Notes under the pieces: model-generated
Databases searched by the model: none
What the model was told of the DNA's origin: nothing
Seen by the model: only the letters and a program-made list of their open reading frames with translations
Program-made: the position numbers and the translations under genes
NCBI RefSeq assembly: GCF_024704385.1
Contig: NZ_JAJDFX010000002.1
Coordinates: 2,666,001 to 2,730,000, forward strand
Reading direction: 5' to 3'
Source of the DNA: Cellulomonas sp. P24
GTDB lineage: Bacteria > Actinomycetota > Actinomycetes > Actinomycetales > Cellulomonadaceae
Length of the DNA stretch: 64,000 nt
Shown here: in pieces, positions 19,677 to 28,106 of the stretch
How the letters are laid out: each line of letters starts with the position of its first letter
Position numbering within the stretch: position 1 is the stretch's first letter

Positions 19677-20489
19677 TCAGGCCAGACGCTGCCGGTACCG
19701 CCGTGTGAGCCGCCAGACGACCACAGCGGCCAGCGCGAGCACCGTGGCGGTGCCGACCGTGAGGACCGGCGCCGTGGGGCGGAGCCTGGTGCGCAGCGAG
19801 ACCGGTCGGGTGAAGGTGAGGACGGTCCACCCGTTCTCGGCGGCCGCGCGGCGAAGCCCACGGTCGGGGTTGACCGCGAAGCCGTGGCCGACGGCCGAGA
19901 GCATCGGCACATCGGTGATCGAGTCCGAGTACGCGTAGCTCGCGCCGAGGTCGTAGCCGCGCTCGGCGGCGATCGTCCGGACGGCCTCGGCCTTCTGCTC
20001 CCCGTAGGCGTAGAAGTCGATCTCGCCGGTGTACCGCCCGTCCTCGACCGCCATGCGGGTCGCGATCACGTGGTCGGCGCCGAGCATCGCGGCGATCGGG
20101 GCGACGACCTCCCCGCCCGAGGCCGACACGATGACGACGTCGTGGCCCGCGGCGTGGTGGTCCTCGATGAGCGTCACGGCCTCGGCGTACACGACGGGGT
20201 CGATGTACTGGTGCAGGGTCTCGGCGACGATCGACGAGACCTGGGCGACGTCCCACCCGGTGACCATCGACGACAGGTGGGCTCTCATCCGCTCGGTCTG
20301 GTCGGCATCGGCGCCGCCGACCAGGTACAGGAACTGCGCGTAGGCGGTGCGGAGCACGTCGCGGCGAGAGATGAGCCCGCCCGCGAAGAACGGCCGGGAG
20401 AACGCGGCTGCCGACGACGTCGCGATGATCGTCTTGTCGAGGTCGAAGAACGCGGCCGCCGTCGGGCGTCGAACCGTGCTGCTGCTCAC
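19677..20489 (-). CDS. HAD-IB family phosphatase
   Basis: A 270-residue HAD hydrolase of subfamily IB (SerB-like). Motif I is FFDLDKTIIATSSA with the nucleophilic Asp, motif II IVSASGG, and motif III KAEAVR with YSDSITDVPML. A membrane segment near the C-terminus (VGTATVLALAAVVVW) suggests membrane attachment. The start is GTG 20489 behind GGAGG. It diverges from the Tad pilus operon, a common actinobacterial arrangement, and lies opposite the GTGCAC-rich promoter region. The substrate is unknown. Confidence 0.9.
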   Translation of the reverse strand: MSSSTVRRPTAAAFFDLDKTIIATSSAAAFSRPFFAGGLISRRDVLRTAYAQFLYLVGGADADQTERMRAHLSSMVTGWDVAQVSSIVAETLHQYIDPVVYAEAVTLIEDHHAAGHDVVIVSASGGEVVAPIAAMLGADHVIATRMAVEDGRYTGEIDFYAYGEQKAEAVRTIAAERGYDLGASYAYSDSITDVPMLSAVGHGFAVNPDRGLRRAAAENGWTVLTFTRPVSLRTRLRPTAPVLTVGTATVLALAAVVVWRLTRRYRQRLA

Positions 20490-20548
20490 CGGGCCTCCTG
20501 GGACGGTGTCGAATGTGCCGAGCCTAACCACGACGTGCGCGGTGGCCC

Positions 20549-20590
20549 GTGCACGGCGGCGCGTGCACGGCGTATGCACGGCGCGTGCAC
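20549..20590. promoter_or_regulatory. Array of GTGCAC-type palindromes before the Tad operon
   Basis: GTGCAC at 20549 and 20563, ATGCAC at 20574 and GTGCAC at 20585, with another GTGCAC at 20652. The 20563, 20574 and 20585 copies are exactly 11 bp apart, one helical turn. They lie between the divergent HAD gene and the pilus operon. A cooperative binding site is possible, but the protein is unknown. Confidence 0.4.
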
Positions 20591-20711
20591 TGCGCGATCC
20601 GCTGTGCGATCCGCTGCGCGAGAAGACCACACGCGCCTGTGCCACCGGGGCGTGCACAGCAGGGGCGCTGCCGAACCTGCTGGGGCGTGGGACGCCGCGA
20701 GCATCGGTGGC

Positions 20712-21422
20712 ATGGGTGAGGTCATCGGCGTCGTGGGCGCCCGCGGTGGAGCCGGCGCATCGTCACTCGCGGCGTCGCTGGCGGCCGAGTGCGGGTCGGT
20801 CGGCGACCTGACGGGGCACGGGGCAGAGGCGGTCGTCGACCTCTCGCGCGGCGCCGGCATCGACGTGCTGCTCGGCATCGAGGAGCAGCCGGGTGCCCGA
20901 TGGCCCGACCTCCACCAGGCGCGCGGCGCGGTCGACGGCACCGAGCTGCGCGCGGTCCTGCCGACCTGGCGCGGCGTCGGGGTTCTCAGCGCGGACCGTC
21001 AGCGACCCCGACCGACACCGACGGAGGTCGTCGACGACGTCCTCGACGCCCTGACGGACGTGCACGACGTCGTCGTGCTCGACCTCGACCGCACCGACGT
21101 CCTCGGTCCGGACGGGTGCCGCTCCGTCCGGCGCTGCTCGACGGTGCTCCTCGTCGTCCCGCTGGACCTCCGATCGGTCGCCGGTGGGGTCGCGCTCCGC
21201 GCGGAGCTCCGCGGACAGGTGCCCGACGTCCGCCTCGTCCTGCGGGGTCCGTCGCCCGGAGGGCTCGGCGCCGCAGAGGTCTCCCACGTGCTCGGACTCC
21301 CGATCGCCGGGAGGCTCCCGTACCGCCGCCGACTGGACGGCGTGATCGAGTCCGGTCTCGGTCCGCCACCTCGCGGCGCCTACGCGAGAGCGGTGCGCCG
21401 GCTCGCCCAGGGGCTGCGGTGA
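20712..21422 (+). CDS. TadZ/CpaE-like P-loop protein (Ssd-type)
   Basis: A 236-residue MinD/ParA-superfamily protein opening the pilus operon. MGEVIGVVGARGGAGASSL is a deviant Walker A in which the second lysine is lost, as in many TadZ and Ssd proteins. DVVVLDLDRTDVLG and LLVVPLDLRSVAG follow. TadZ helps place the Tad secretion machine at a cell pole; actinobacterial Ssd is also linked to septum-site control. ATG 20712. Its stop overlaps the cpaF start (GTGA), so the operon is translationally coupled. Confidence 0.85.
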   Translation: MGEVIGVVGARGGAGASSLAASLAAECGSVGDLTGHGAEAVVDLSRGAGIDVLLGIEEQPGARWPDLHQARGAVDGTELRAVLPTWRGVGVLSADRQRPRPTPTEVVDDVLDALTDVHDVVVLDLDRTDVLGPDGCRSVRRCSTVLLVVPLDLRSVAGGVALRAELRGQVPDVRLVLRGPSPGGLGAAEVSHVLGLPIAGRLPYRRRLDGVIESGLGPPPRGAYARAVRRLAQGLR

Positions 21423-22747
21423 GCACCGCGACGGCACCACCACCTGCGCCGCACGTCGTGTCCCCGTCATCTGCCCTGCTCGTCGACGAGGTCCGCGCGA
21501 GGCTCGCCACGCGGACGACCGCACCGACCGACGCCGACGTCCGCGCCGTCGCGCGCGAGTGCGGAGCGCTCCTCGGCAGCACGGCGCTCGCCGAGGTGAC
21601 CCGCTCGGTGCGAGCCGAGATCCTCGGTGCCGGTCCGCTGCAGAGGCTGCTCGATGACCCCGATGTCACCGACGTGCTGGTGAACGCGCCACACGAGGTC
21701 TGGGTCGATCGTGGGCGCGGTCTCGAGCGGGCATCGATCGACCTCGGCACGACGGCCCTGGTCCGTGCCCTGGCGGTGCGGCTCGCCGCAGCGGGCGGGC
21801 AGCGGCTCGACGACGCGAGCCCGCTCGTGGACGCCCGTCTCCCCGACGGCACGCGGTTGCACGCGGTGCTGCCGCCGATCGCGGGAAGCTGCACGCTGCT
21901 GTCGCTGCGCGTCGTGCGAACGCGAGCGCTCACGCTGTCCGACTGGGTGCTCGGTGGCGCGTTCACGCCGCCGGTCGCCGCGCTGCTCGAGTCGCTCGTC
22001 CGGGCACGGGCGAACCTGCTCGTCACCGGTGCGACGGGCAGCGGGAAGACGACCCTCCTGTCGACGTTGCTCTCCTCGGTCCCGGTGGATGAGCGCATCG
22101 TGTGCATCGAGGAGTCCGGCGAGCTCGCGCCGGACCACCCGCACGTCGTGCGGCTCGTGGTGCGCCGGGCGAACGTCGAGGGCGCCGGCGAGGTGGGGCT
22201 GAGCGACCTGGTGCGTCACGCGATGCGGATGCGACCCGATCGCCTGGTGCTCGGGGAGTGCCGTGGCGCCGAGGTCACCGACGTGCTGGCTGCGCTGAAC
22301 ACGGGGCACGACGGCGGGTGCGCGACGATGCACGTGAACCGGCCGCGCGACGTCCCGGCCCGGTTGGCCGCGCTGGCCGCCCTCGCCGGCATGGACGGGC
22401 ACGCGGTCGCCGCACAGGCGGCCAGTGCCCTGCACGCGGTGGTCCATCTGCGGCGGGACGGCAGGCGACGTGTCCTCACCGAGATCGCGGTCGTCGGGCG
22501 GGGCGCGGACGGAGAGCTGAGCGTCGTCCCGGCGCTCGACCGGGATGCGAGCGGGCAGCTCGTCCGCGGTCCCGGATGGCGCGAGCTGGTCGCGAGGTCC
22601 GGCGTGGAGGGCGTGACAGGGCTGTTCGGAGGGTCCGGCGTGGAAGGCGTGACCGGGCTGTTCGGAGGGTCCGGCGTGGATGGCGTGCCGGAGCGGCTCG
22701 GTAGGTCCCGGGTCGATGGCGTGCCAGAGCGGCTCGGCGGGCCATGA
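21419..22747 (+). CDS. cpaF: Tad pilus secretion ATPase CpaF/TadA
   Basis: A 442-residue type II/IV secretion ATPase powering Tad pilus assembly at the inner membrane. Visible are the N-domain GAGPLQRLLDDPDVTDVLVN, Walker A VTGATGSGKTTLLS (about residue 205), the Asp-box region IVCIEESGEL, Walker B RMRPDRLVLGECRG and the His-box NTGHDGGCATMHVN. After the usual end of the family, about residue 393, the tail is four tandem 12-residue repeats (SGVEGVTGLFGG type). GTG start overlapping the upstream stop; its own stop overlaps the tadB ATG (ATGA). Confidence 0.95.
   Translation: MSTATAPPPAPHVVSPSSALLVDEVRARLATRTTAPTDADVRAVARECGALLGSTALAEVTRSVRAEILGAGPLQRLLDDPDVTDVLVNAPHEVWVDRGRGLERASIDLGTTALVRALAVRLAAAGGQRLDDASPLVDARLPDGTRLHAVLPPIAGSCTLLSLRVVRTRALTLSDWVLGGAFTPPVAALLESLVRARANLLVTGATGSGKTTLLSTLLSSVPVDERIVCIEESGELAPDHPHVVRLVVRRANVEGAGEVGLSDLVRHAMRMRPDRLVLGECRGAEVTDVLAALNTGHDGGCATMHVNRPRDVPARLAALAALAGMDGHAVAAQAASALHAVVHLRRDGRRRVLTEIAVVGRGADGELSVVPALDRDASGQLVRGPGWRELVARSGVEGVTGLFGGSGVEGVTGLFGGSGVDGVPERLGRSRVDGVPERLGGP
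22596..22739 (+). repeat. Four tandem 36-bp repeats inside the 3' end of cpaF
   Basis: Units begin GGTCC(G/C)GGCG-like at 22596, 22632, 22668 and 22704 and are exactly 36 bp. The first two are nearly identical; the last two resemble each other more (GVPERLGG-type coding). Each encodes 12 in-frame residues, so copy-number change would lengthen or shorten the CpaF tail without a frameshift. Confidence 0.93.
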
Positions 22748-23526
22748 GCGCCGCAGGTGTGCTCGCCGGTGTCCTGGCCGCGGCCGCGCTCAGGATGATC
22801 GCCGGCCGATGGACGGTCGGCGGACGGCTCGGTGTCGTCGCATGCTGCGGCGTGCCCGTCGGTGCACGCCCCAGCCCGGCCGAGGCCGGTGCCGACAGGG
22901 GGTCCGGCGTGCCGATCCCGTCGCGAGGGGGGTCGTGGTCGCGTCGCGCTCGCGGTGCGGCAGGCGGGTTCGGTGCCCTGGGCCGATGGTCGGCGTCCGC
23001 CGGCGGCGTCGCCGGTCGTGGTGGATCCCGCGGCGCGGCCGGGGCGGGTCTCGTGATCGATGTCGCGACGACCGTCCGGGCAGGGGTGCCACCCGACCTG
23101 GCGTGGACCACCGCCGGGATCCGCTGCGGCGCGACCGGGGTGCCGGAGCGCGCGGTGCTGACCGGTGCCGGGCTCGAGGCGTCGGACGCCCGCGCGGTCG
23201 TCGCCGGGTGTCGACTCGCTCTCGAGCTCGGTGCCCCGCTCGCACCGGTCCTCGAGGGGATCGCCGAGCTGATCGACGAGCAGGCCGAGCTGGCCGGCGA
23301 GCGTGCCGCGGCGGCGGCCGGACCGCGGAGCAGCATCCGGGTGATGACAGGGCTCCCACTGGTGTGCGTCGGCGTGGGGGCGGCGATGGGCGCCGACCCG
23401 GTGCACGTGCTGCTGGACGACGGTCCCGGTCGCGTGGCGTTCGCCGTGGGTGCCGCGCTCCTGTGGGGCGGGCGTCGGTGGGCACGCGCGCTGGTCAGGT
23501 CGGCGGAACGAGCGGGGCAGTCGTGA
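22744..23526 (+). CDS. Type II secretion F-domain protein, TadB-like
   Basis: A 260-residue inner-membrane platform protein of the Tad system. It has an N-terminal hydrophobic stretch (GVLAGVLAAAALRMIAG), a variable Gly/Arg-rich linker, then the F-domain helices with DVATTVRAGVPPDLAWTTAG and LALELGAPLAPVLEGIAELI. Final membrane segments are MTGLPLVCVGVGAAMGA and VAFAVGAALLWGG. It overlaps cpaF by ATGA and tadC by GTGA. The N-terminal half is less conserved than the F-domain. Confidence 0.85.
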   Translation: MSAAGVLAGVLAAAALRMIAGRWTVGGRLGVVACCGVPVGARPSPAEAGADRGSGVPIPSRGGSWSRRARGAAGGFGALGRWSASAGGVAGRGGSRGAAGAGLVIDVATTVRAGVPPDLAWTTAGIRCGATGVPERAVLTGAGLEASDARAVVAGCRLALELGAPLAPVLEGIAELIDEQAELAGERAAAAAGPRSSIRVMTGLPLVCVGVGAAMGADPVHVLLDDGPGRVAFAVGAALLWGGRRWARALVRSAERAGQS

Positions 23527-24180
23527 CGCACGACTGGCCGACCCTCGTGCAGGTCGTGGCAGGGCTCCTGGCATGCGCCCTGGTGGCGGGTTCGCCGTGG
23601 TGGCTCGGTGGTGCGGCCGTGCGTCGTCACCTCCTGGCGGCGCACCTGCCCGGGAGCAGGCGCTCCCGCGGGGCAGGTCCGAACACCCCGGGCGCGGCGC
23701 CGTCGGGCGCGGTCGCAGCGGCTCGGGGCCGCCGCGGACGGGCTCGCCCGCAGGCGGGTACCGACGTCCTCGTCGTGCTCGCCCTGCTGAATGCCGCACT
23801 CGCCTCGGGGACGAGCGTGACGCGAGGGCTGGTGGGGGGTGGGGGACGCGCTGGGCACCGACGACGGCCGGGCGCTCCGCACCGTCGGTGTGGCGCTGGA
23901 GCTCGGATCCGCCTGGCAGCGCGCCTGGATCGGCTTGCCGGCGCACCTGGCGGAGGTACGTGACTGCCTGCACGGCAGCTGGGTCAGCGGGTCCGCCGCC
24001 GGACCGGCCATCCGGGCAGCCGCAGCTCAGGTCCGCCGTCGGCGACGGTGGGGTGCGCGCGAGGCGTCCGGTCGGCTCGCCGTCCGGCTCGTGCTCCCGC
24101 TCGGCCTGTGCTTCCTCCCGGCATGCCTGCTCCTCGGACTCGTCCCGATCGTGCTCTCGCTCGCGAGGGACCTCTGGTGA
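23523..24180 (+). pseudogene. Type II secretion F-domain protein TadC-like, frameshifted
   Basis: Second platform protein of the pilus machine. The 5' part from GTG 23523 has a membrane segment and GTDVLVVLALLNAALASGTS. At a G6 run (23834-23839) the frame is lost; the remainder continues as VGDALGTDDGRALRTVGVAL and ends with membrane segments (LAVRLVLPLGLCFLPACLLL). Removing one G gives a single 218-residue protein in which ...VTRGLVGVGDALG joins smoothly. The shift may be an assembly error; if real, the pilus would lack TadC. It is followed by 178 bp before the pilin-like gene. Confidence 0.83.
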
Positions 24181-24358
24181 CGGGCGAACCGACCCGCTCG
24201 GTCGAGGACGCGTCGGTGTCCACAAGACGAGGTGCCGAGACGCCGACGACGCGCCGTAGCGGAGAAGCGTGGACGTCCCACGCCGGCGTCGACAGGTCGC
24301 CGCGAGAAGCCGAGTCCTGATCGGACGTTCGCGTCGATCGGATCACGAAGGAGTACCG

Positions 24359-24625
24359 ATGCCGTCATCTCTCACCGTCATGCTCGCCGGAGTCGCTGGG
24401 GTCGCCGCGATGATCGCCTTCCCTGGTGGCGGGGTCCCGCCGTTGCGGGCGTGGTCCGGTGCCCGTCGTCGCCTCGCCGGGCCGGACGACGGCATGGCCA
24501 CCACCGAGTACGCCATCGCGACGATCGCCGCTGCCGGGTTCGCCGGGCTCCTCGTCGCCGTCCTGCGGTCGGACGAGGTCCGTGGGCTGCTGGCGGGCCT
24601 CGTCCGGTCCGCGCTGACGCTGTGA
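24359..24625 (+). CDS. DUF4244 pilin-like protein
   Basis: An 88-residue Flp-pilin-like protein. The core DDGMATTEYAIATIAAAGFA resembles the prepilin pattern, with Gly before the predicted cleavage point, Glu at +5 and a following hydrophobic helix. It is preceded by an unusually long leader of about 45 residues, typical of DUF4244. ATG 24359 has a strong GAAGGAG eight bases upstream. It is probably the major pilus subunit, since no other Flp gene is visible. No TadV prepilin peptidase gene is in the window. Its stop overlaps the next GTG. Confidence 0.88.
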   Translation: MPSSLTVMLAGVAGVAAMIAFPGGGVPPLRAWSGARRRLAGPDDGMATTEYAIATIAAAGFAGLLVAVLRSDEVRGLLAGLVRSALTL

Positions 24626-25032
24626 CCGCGCCGGGTGACGGGGCGACCAAGCCGGCTGACGCTGTGACCGCGCCGGGTGGTGGGGCGGTAGCGGTGCGGG
24701 ACCGCGGGAGCGCGACGGTCGAGCTCGCGATCGCCCTCCCCGCCGTCGTCGCCGTGCTCGGGGCCGTGCTCGCCGTCGGCGCGGCCGCCACGGCCCACCT
24801 GGCGTGCGCCGACGGGGCGCGGGCCGCTGCCAGGCAGGCGGCGCTGGGGTCGTCGGACGCCGAGGTCGTCACCGTGGCGCAGCACGTCGCCGGGGCCGGG
24901 GCTGCGGTCACCGTCGACCGCGACGGGGTCTGGGTGCGGGTCGAGGTCCGCCGGTCGGCGGTCGGACAGCTCGGCGGTGCCGGGGGCGCCCTCACCGCGA
25001 CGGCGTCCGCGACCGCGCGGGTGGAACCGTGA
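24622..25032 (+). CDS. TadE-like pilus protein
   Basis: A 136-residue protein with the TadE signature RDRGSATVELAIALPAVVAV: a short N-terminal tail, then a pilin-like hydrophobic helix with Glu at its start. The rest is a small extracytoplasmic domain. GTG 24622 overlaps the DUF4244 stop. A second in-frame GTG at 24664 lies in a duplicated segment (direct repeats 24613-24637 and 24655-24679) and could be the true start. TadE-like proteins are minor pseudopilins. Confidence 0.82.
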   Translation: MTAPGDGATKPADAVTAPGGGAVAVRDRGSATVELAIALPAVVAVLGAVLAVGAAATAHLACADGARAAARQAALGSSDAEVVTVAQHVAGAGAAVTVDRDGVWVRVEVRRSAVGQLGGAGGALTATASATARVEP

Positions 25033-25487
25033 CCCCGGCGGCGAACGAGAGTCCGGACCCGGAGCGCGGTGCGGGAACCGTGCTCGTCCTCGCCCTGGTC
25101 GCGGCGGCGGCCACCGGGCTGCTGACCGTCTCGCTCCTCGCAGCCGCGCACAGCGGGCGGTCGGCTGCTCAGACTGCAGCCGACCTCGCGGCGATCGCGG
25201 TCGCCGACCAGGTCGCCAGGGGGATCACAGGTGCTGGCGGCTCCGCATCCGCAGGGCTCGACGACGCGTCTGTCGCAGGCGAGACACCTCCGACGGCCTC
25301 GGCAGCCGACGGCGCAACGCTCGCGGCGGCGTGCGCCGTCGGGCAGGCGACGGCCGAGGCGAACGGTTGCCACCTGACGTCGTGCGACGACCTCGGCGCC
25401 GGGGTGGTCGAGGTGAGGACCTCACGCCGGACGGCGGCCGGTGTCGCGCGAGCCGTCGCACGCGCCGGCCCCGAGGAGGCGCGGTGA
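25029..25487 (+). CDS. TadG/Rv3654c-like secreted pilus-associated protein
   Basis: A 152-residue protein with PERGAGTVLVLALVAAAATG, a pilin-like N-terminal helix, then QTAADLAAIAVADQ, characteristic of the Rv3654c/TadG-like helicase-adjacent family. It contains four cysteines in the outer domain (ACAVGQ, NGCHLTSCDD), which could form disulfides. GTG 25029 overlaps the preceding stop by four bases. It ends the Tad operon and converges with the helicase gene, 17 bp apart, an arrangement common in actinobacteria. Confidence 0.82.
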   Translation: MTPAANESPDPERGAGTVLVLALVAAAATGLLTVSLLAAAHSGRSAAQTAADLAAIAVADQVARGITGAGGSASAGLDDASVAGETPPTASAADGATLAAACAVGQATAEANGCHLTSCDDLGAGVVEVRTSRRTAAGVARAVARAGPEEAR

Positions 25488-25504
25488 GAGGGCGGTCCGT
25501 CGCG

Positions 25505-27916
25505 TCACCGGGGTGCGCGTTCGAGCACGGCGTCGAGCAGCCGGACCGCGGCGTCCTTCTCGAGCGGGTTGTTCTGGTTACCGCACTTCGGCGACTGCAC
25601 GCACGCCGGGCACCCGTGCGAGCAGGGGCACCCGGCGATCGCGTCCCGGGTGGCACGCAGCCACGTCGCACCGAGGTGGAAGCCGCGCTCGGAGAACCCC
25701 GCTCCGCCCGGGAACGCGTCGTACACGAACACCGTCGCCCGCTCGGTGTCCACGTGGAGGGCCGTCGAGACCCCGCCGAGGTCCCAGCGGTCGCATGTTG
25801 CGAGCAACGGGAGGAGCCCGATCGATGCATGCTCGGCCGCGTGCAGCGCGCCGGGGGCGAGGTCGTCGGAGACCTGCGCCTCCGCGAGGACCTCGGCGGG
25901 CACGGTCCACCACACGGCGGTCGTGCCCAGGGTCCTCGCGGGGAGGTCGAGCGTCTCCTGGCCGAGCACCTGCAGGTCAGGGATGTGCCGACGCTGGAAG
26001 CTGACGACCTGCGTCGTGACCTCGACGGCGCCGAACCCCCATGTGACGTCGCCCCACGACTCCTCGGCGCGCACGTCGCGGATCTCGATCGACGTGTGCC
26101 AGCGGGACCACGTCCCGTAGTCGACCGATCGTCGGGTGACGAGTGCGACGGAGTCGGCCAGCACGAGGTCCTCGACCACGTACGTCGACCCCTGGTGCAC
26201 GTACACCGCTCCGGTGTGGACGGTCGCGTCGGACGACGCCGCGTCGACCGTGCCGAGCATGCGACCCGTCGCGGACTCGACCACACGCACCGGGTCGCCG
26301 CCCGTCCCGCGGAGGTCCGTGAGCCGCGCGGCGCTCTCCGGGTGCGTCCAGTACCACCCGGACGCACGCCGGCGCAGCGCCCCGCGATCGACCAGCACGC
26401 CCAGCAGCTCGAGCGTCCCGGGCCCGAACAGGTCGAGGTCCTCGGTCCGCAGCGGGAGCTCCGACGCCGCCGCGCACAGGTGGGGCGCGAGCACGTACGG
26501 GTTCGTCGGGTCGAACACGGTGGCCTCGACCGGGACGTCGAAGATCGCCTCCGGGTGGTGCACCAGGAAGGTGTCCAGCGGGTCCTCGCGTGCGACGAGC
26601 ACGACGATCCCGTCGGCGCCGGCGCGGCCCGACCGTCCGGCCTGCTGCCACAGGGACACCCGGGTCCCCGGCCACCCGGCGATCAGCACCGCGTCGAGGC
26701 CCGAGATGTCGACGCCGAGCTCGAGCGCGTTGGTCGTCGCGAGCGCGCGCAGCCGACCGTCGCGGATCGCGGACTCGAGCGCGCGCCGCTCCTCGGGGAG
26801 ATACCCGCCGCGGTAGGCCGCGACCTGGGTCCCGAGGGCCGGGTCGACCGCACGCAGGTGCTCCTGGGCGACGGTCGCGACCGTCTCCGCTGCCCGGCGG
26901 GATCGCGTGAAGGCCAGCGTGCGGGCGCCCGCGGCGGTGAGGTCGGCGAGGAGATCGGCGACCTCGGCGGTCGCCGAGCGCCTGGGTGCGACGTCGTCGA
27001 CGACCGTGCCGTCCGGGTCGGGCAGGAGCCAGGGGTCGTCCTCGGGCTCCGGCTGCAGGCGGGGGAGCTCGGGCGGCTGCCAGAGGGCGAACGTCTTGCG
27101 CCCTGCGGGGGACCCGTCGTCGGTGACGGCGACGACGTCGGCCGGGTCGACCCCGAGCAGCCGTGCCGCGCTCACCGCCGGGTCCGCAGTGGTCGCGGAC
27201 GCGAGGAGGAACGTCGGGTGCGCCCCGTACGACCAGGCGAGCCGCTGGAGCCGCCGGAGGACGGCGGCGACGTGGGCGCCGAACACGCCGCGGAACGCGT
27301 GGCACTCGTCGACGACGACGTAGCGCAGCCCGCGCAGGAGCCGCACCCAGCGTCGGTGGTTCGGGAGGAGTCCGACGTGCAGGTAGTCGGGGTTCGTGAG
27401 GACCACGTCGGCGTGGTCCTGCACCCACCTCCGGGCCTCGAACGGGGTGTCGCCGTCGCACGTGGCGACCTTCACGTCGCGCGACCGGGCTGCCGTGAGC
27501 AGACGGTCCAGGCCGGCCAGCTGGTCGGCGGCGAGGGCCTTGGTGGGGCACAGGTACAGGACGGTCCCACGGCGCGTGGCGGTCTCGATCCGCCCGGGGT
27601 CGAGGGTCGCGGACGCGACGTCCGCCCGCACGCCGGTCAGGGCGGGCAACCAGAACGCGAGGGACTTCCCCGAGCCGGTCGACGTCGCGAGCACCGTGTG
27701 GCGTCCGGACCACGCGGCGTCGGCGGCCTCGACCTGATGGCTCCAGGGGCGGTCGACCCCGAGGGCCCGGTAGCCGGCGACGATGTCCGTGTCGGCCCAG
27801 GCCGGCCACGGCGCGGTCCGGCCGTCGCGCGCGGGAAGGTTCTCCACATGCGTCAGACGGTCCGATCGCCGGCCTCCGGCGGTGAGGATCGCCAGCAGAT
27901 CGTCGGGTGCCGGCAC
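25505..27916 (-). CDS. DEAD/DEAH-box helicase with DUF1998 zinc domain (MrfA/YprA type)
   Basis: An 803-residue superfamily 2 helicase. Q-motif region PWSHQVEAADAA, Walker A STGSGKSLAFWLP, Walker B as VVDECHAF (DECH), SATTAD motif III, and QQAGRSGRAG motif VI. The C-terminal MrfA-homology domain ends in CPCSHGCPACVQSPKCGNQN, four Cys expected to bind metal. Bacillus MrfA is a 3'-5' DNA helicase for mitomycin damage repair. GTG 27916. It is convergent with the Tad operon and divergent from nrdD. Confidence 0.93.
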   Translation of the reverse strand: MPAPDDLLAILTAGGRRSDRLTHVENLPARDGRTAPWPAWADTDIVAGYRALGVDRPWSHQVEAADAAWSGRHTVLATSTGSGKSLAFWLPALTGVRADVASATLDPGRIETATRRGTVLYLCPTKALAADQLAGLDRLLTAARSRDVKVATCDGDTPFEARRWVQDHADVVLTNPDYLHVGLLPNHRRWVRLLRGLRYVVVDECHAFRGVFGAHVAAVLRRLQRLAWSYGAHPTFLLASATTADPAVSAARLLGVDPADVVAVTDDGSPAGRKTFALWQPPELPRLQPEPEDDPWLLPDPDGTVVDDVAPRRSATAEVADLLADLTAAGARTLAFTRSRRAAETVATVAQEHLRAVDPALGTQVAAYRGGYLPEERRALESAIRDGRLRALATTNALELGVDISGLDAVLIAGWPGTRVSLWQQAGRSGRAGADGIVVLVAREDPLDTFLVHHPEAIFDVPVEATVFDPTNPYVLAPHLCAAASELPLRTEDLDLFGPGTLELLGVLVDRGALRRRASGWYWTHPESAARLTDLRGTGGDPVRVVESATGRMLGTVDAASSDATVHTGAVYVHQGSTYVVEDLVLADSVALVTRRSVDYGTWSRWHTSIEIRDVRAEESWGDVTWGFGAVEVTTQVVSFQRRHIPDLQVLGQETLDLPARTLGTTAVWWTVPAEVLAEAQVSDDLAPGALHAAEHASIGLLPLLATCDRWDLGGVSTALHVDTERATVFVYDAFPGGAGFSERGFHLGATWLRATRDAIAGCPCSHGCPACVQSPKCGNQNNPLEKDAAVRLLDAVLERAPR

Positions 27917-27972
27917 AGGATCCAGTCTCCCATCCCAGATGTCCGTTCTTGGCGGGGCGATTCTCGAACCGA

Positions 27973-27986
27973 AGGACCAAGGTCCT
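27973..27986. promoter_or_regulatory. Perfect palindrome AGGACC-AA-GGTCCT upstream of nrdD
   Basis: A perfect inverted repeat between the divergent helicase and nrdD genes, about 120 bp before the nrdD start. It differs at one base from the site upstream of acs. GGAC-N4-GTCC spacing is that of DosR/DevR-type hypoxia boxes. Since nrdD works only without oxygen, a hypoxia regulator is a reasonable guess. Confidence 0.5.
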
Positions 27987-28047
27987 ACGCCGCGGAGCGC
28001 ATTCGAGGACTAGACATGGCACATATAGCGCCGACGATCGCCCATGA

Positions 28048-28063
28048 CCACCAGATGTTGTGT
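28048..28063. promoter_or_regulatory. Candidate NrdR box upstream of nrdD
   Basis: CCACCAGATGTTGTGT resembles one half of the usual pair of 16-bp NrdR boxes (ACACnAnATnTTGTGT pattern) found before ribonucleotide reductase genes, 43 bp upstream of the nrdD start. A second box one spacing upstream (28017-28032) is only weakly supported. NrdR itself is not in the window. Confidence 0.4.
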
Positions 28064-28106
28064 TCAACGATCGGTCAGCCCCACTCGACCAGGAGGACAC
28101 ACCGCC

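Noticed and set aside
19580-19938. Possible small gene starting ATG behind GAAGG
   Set aside because: The frame runs into the antisense of the HAD gene and has Arg/Ser-rich shadow composition without homology.
22596-22739. 36-bp repeats considered as a CRISPR array
   Set aside because: Units are directly adjacent with no unique spacers, lie inside the cpaF reading frame and there are no cas genes.
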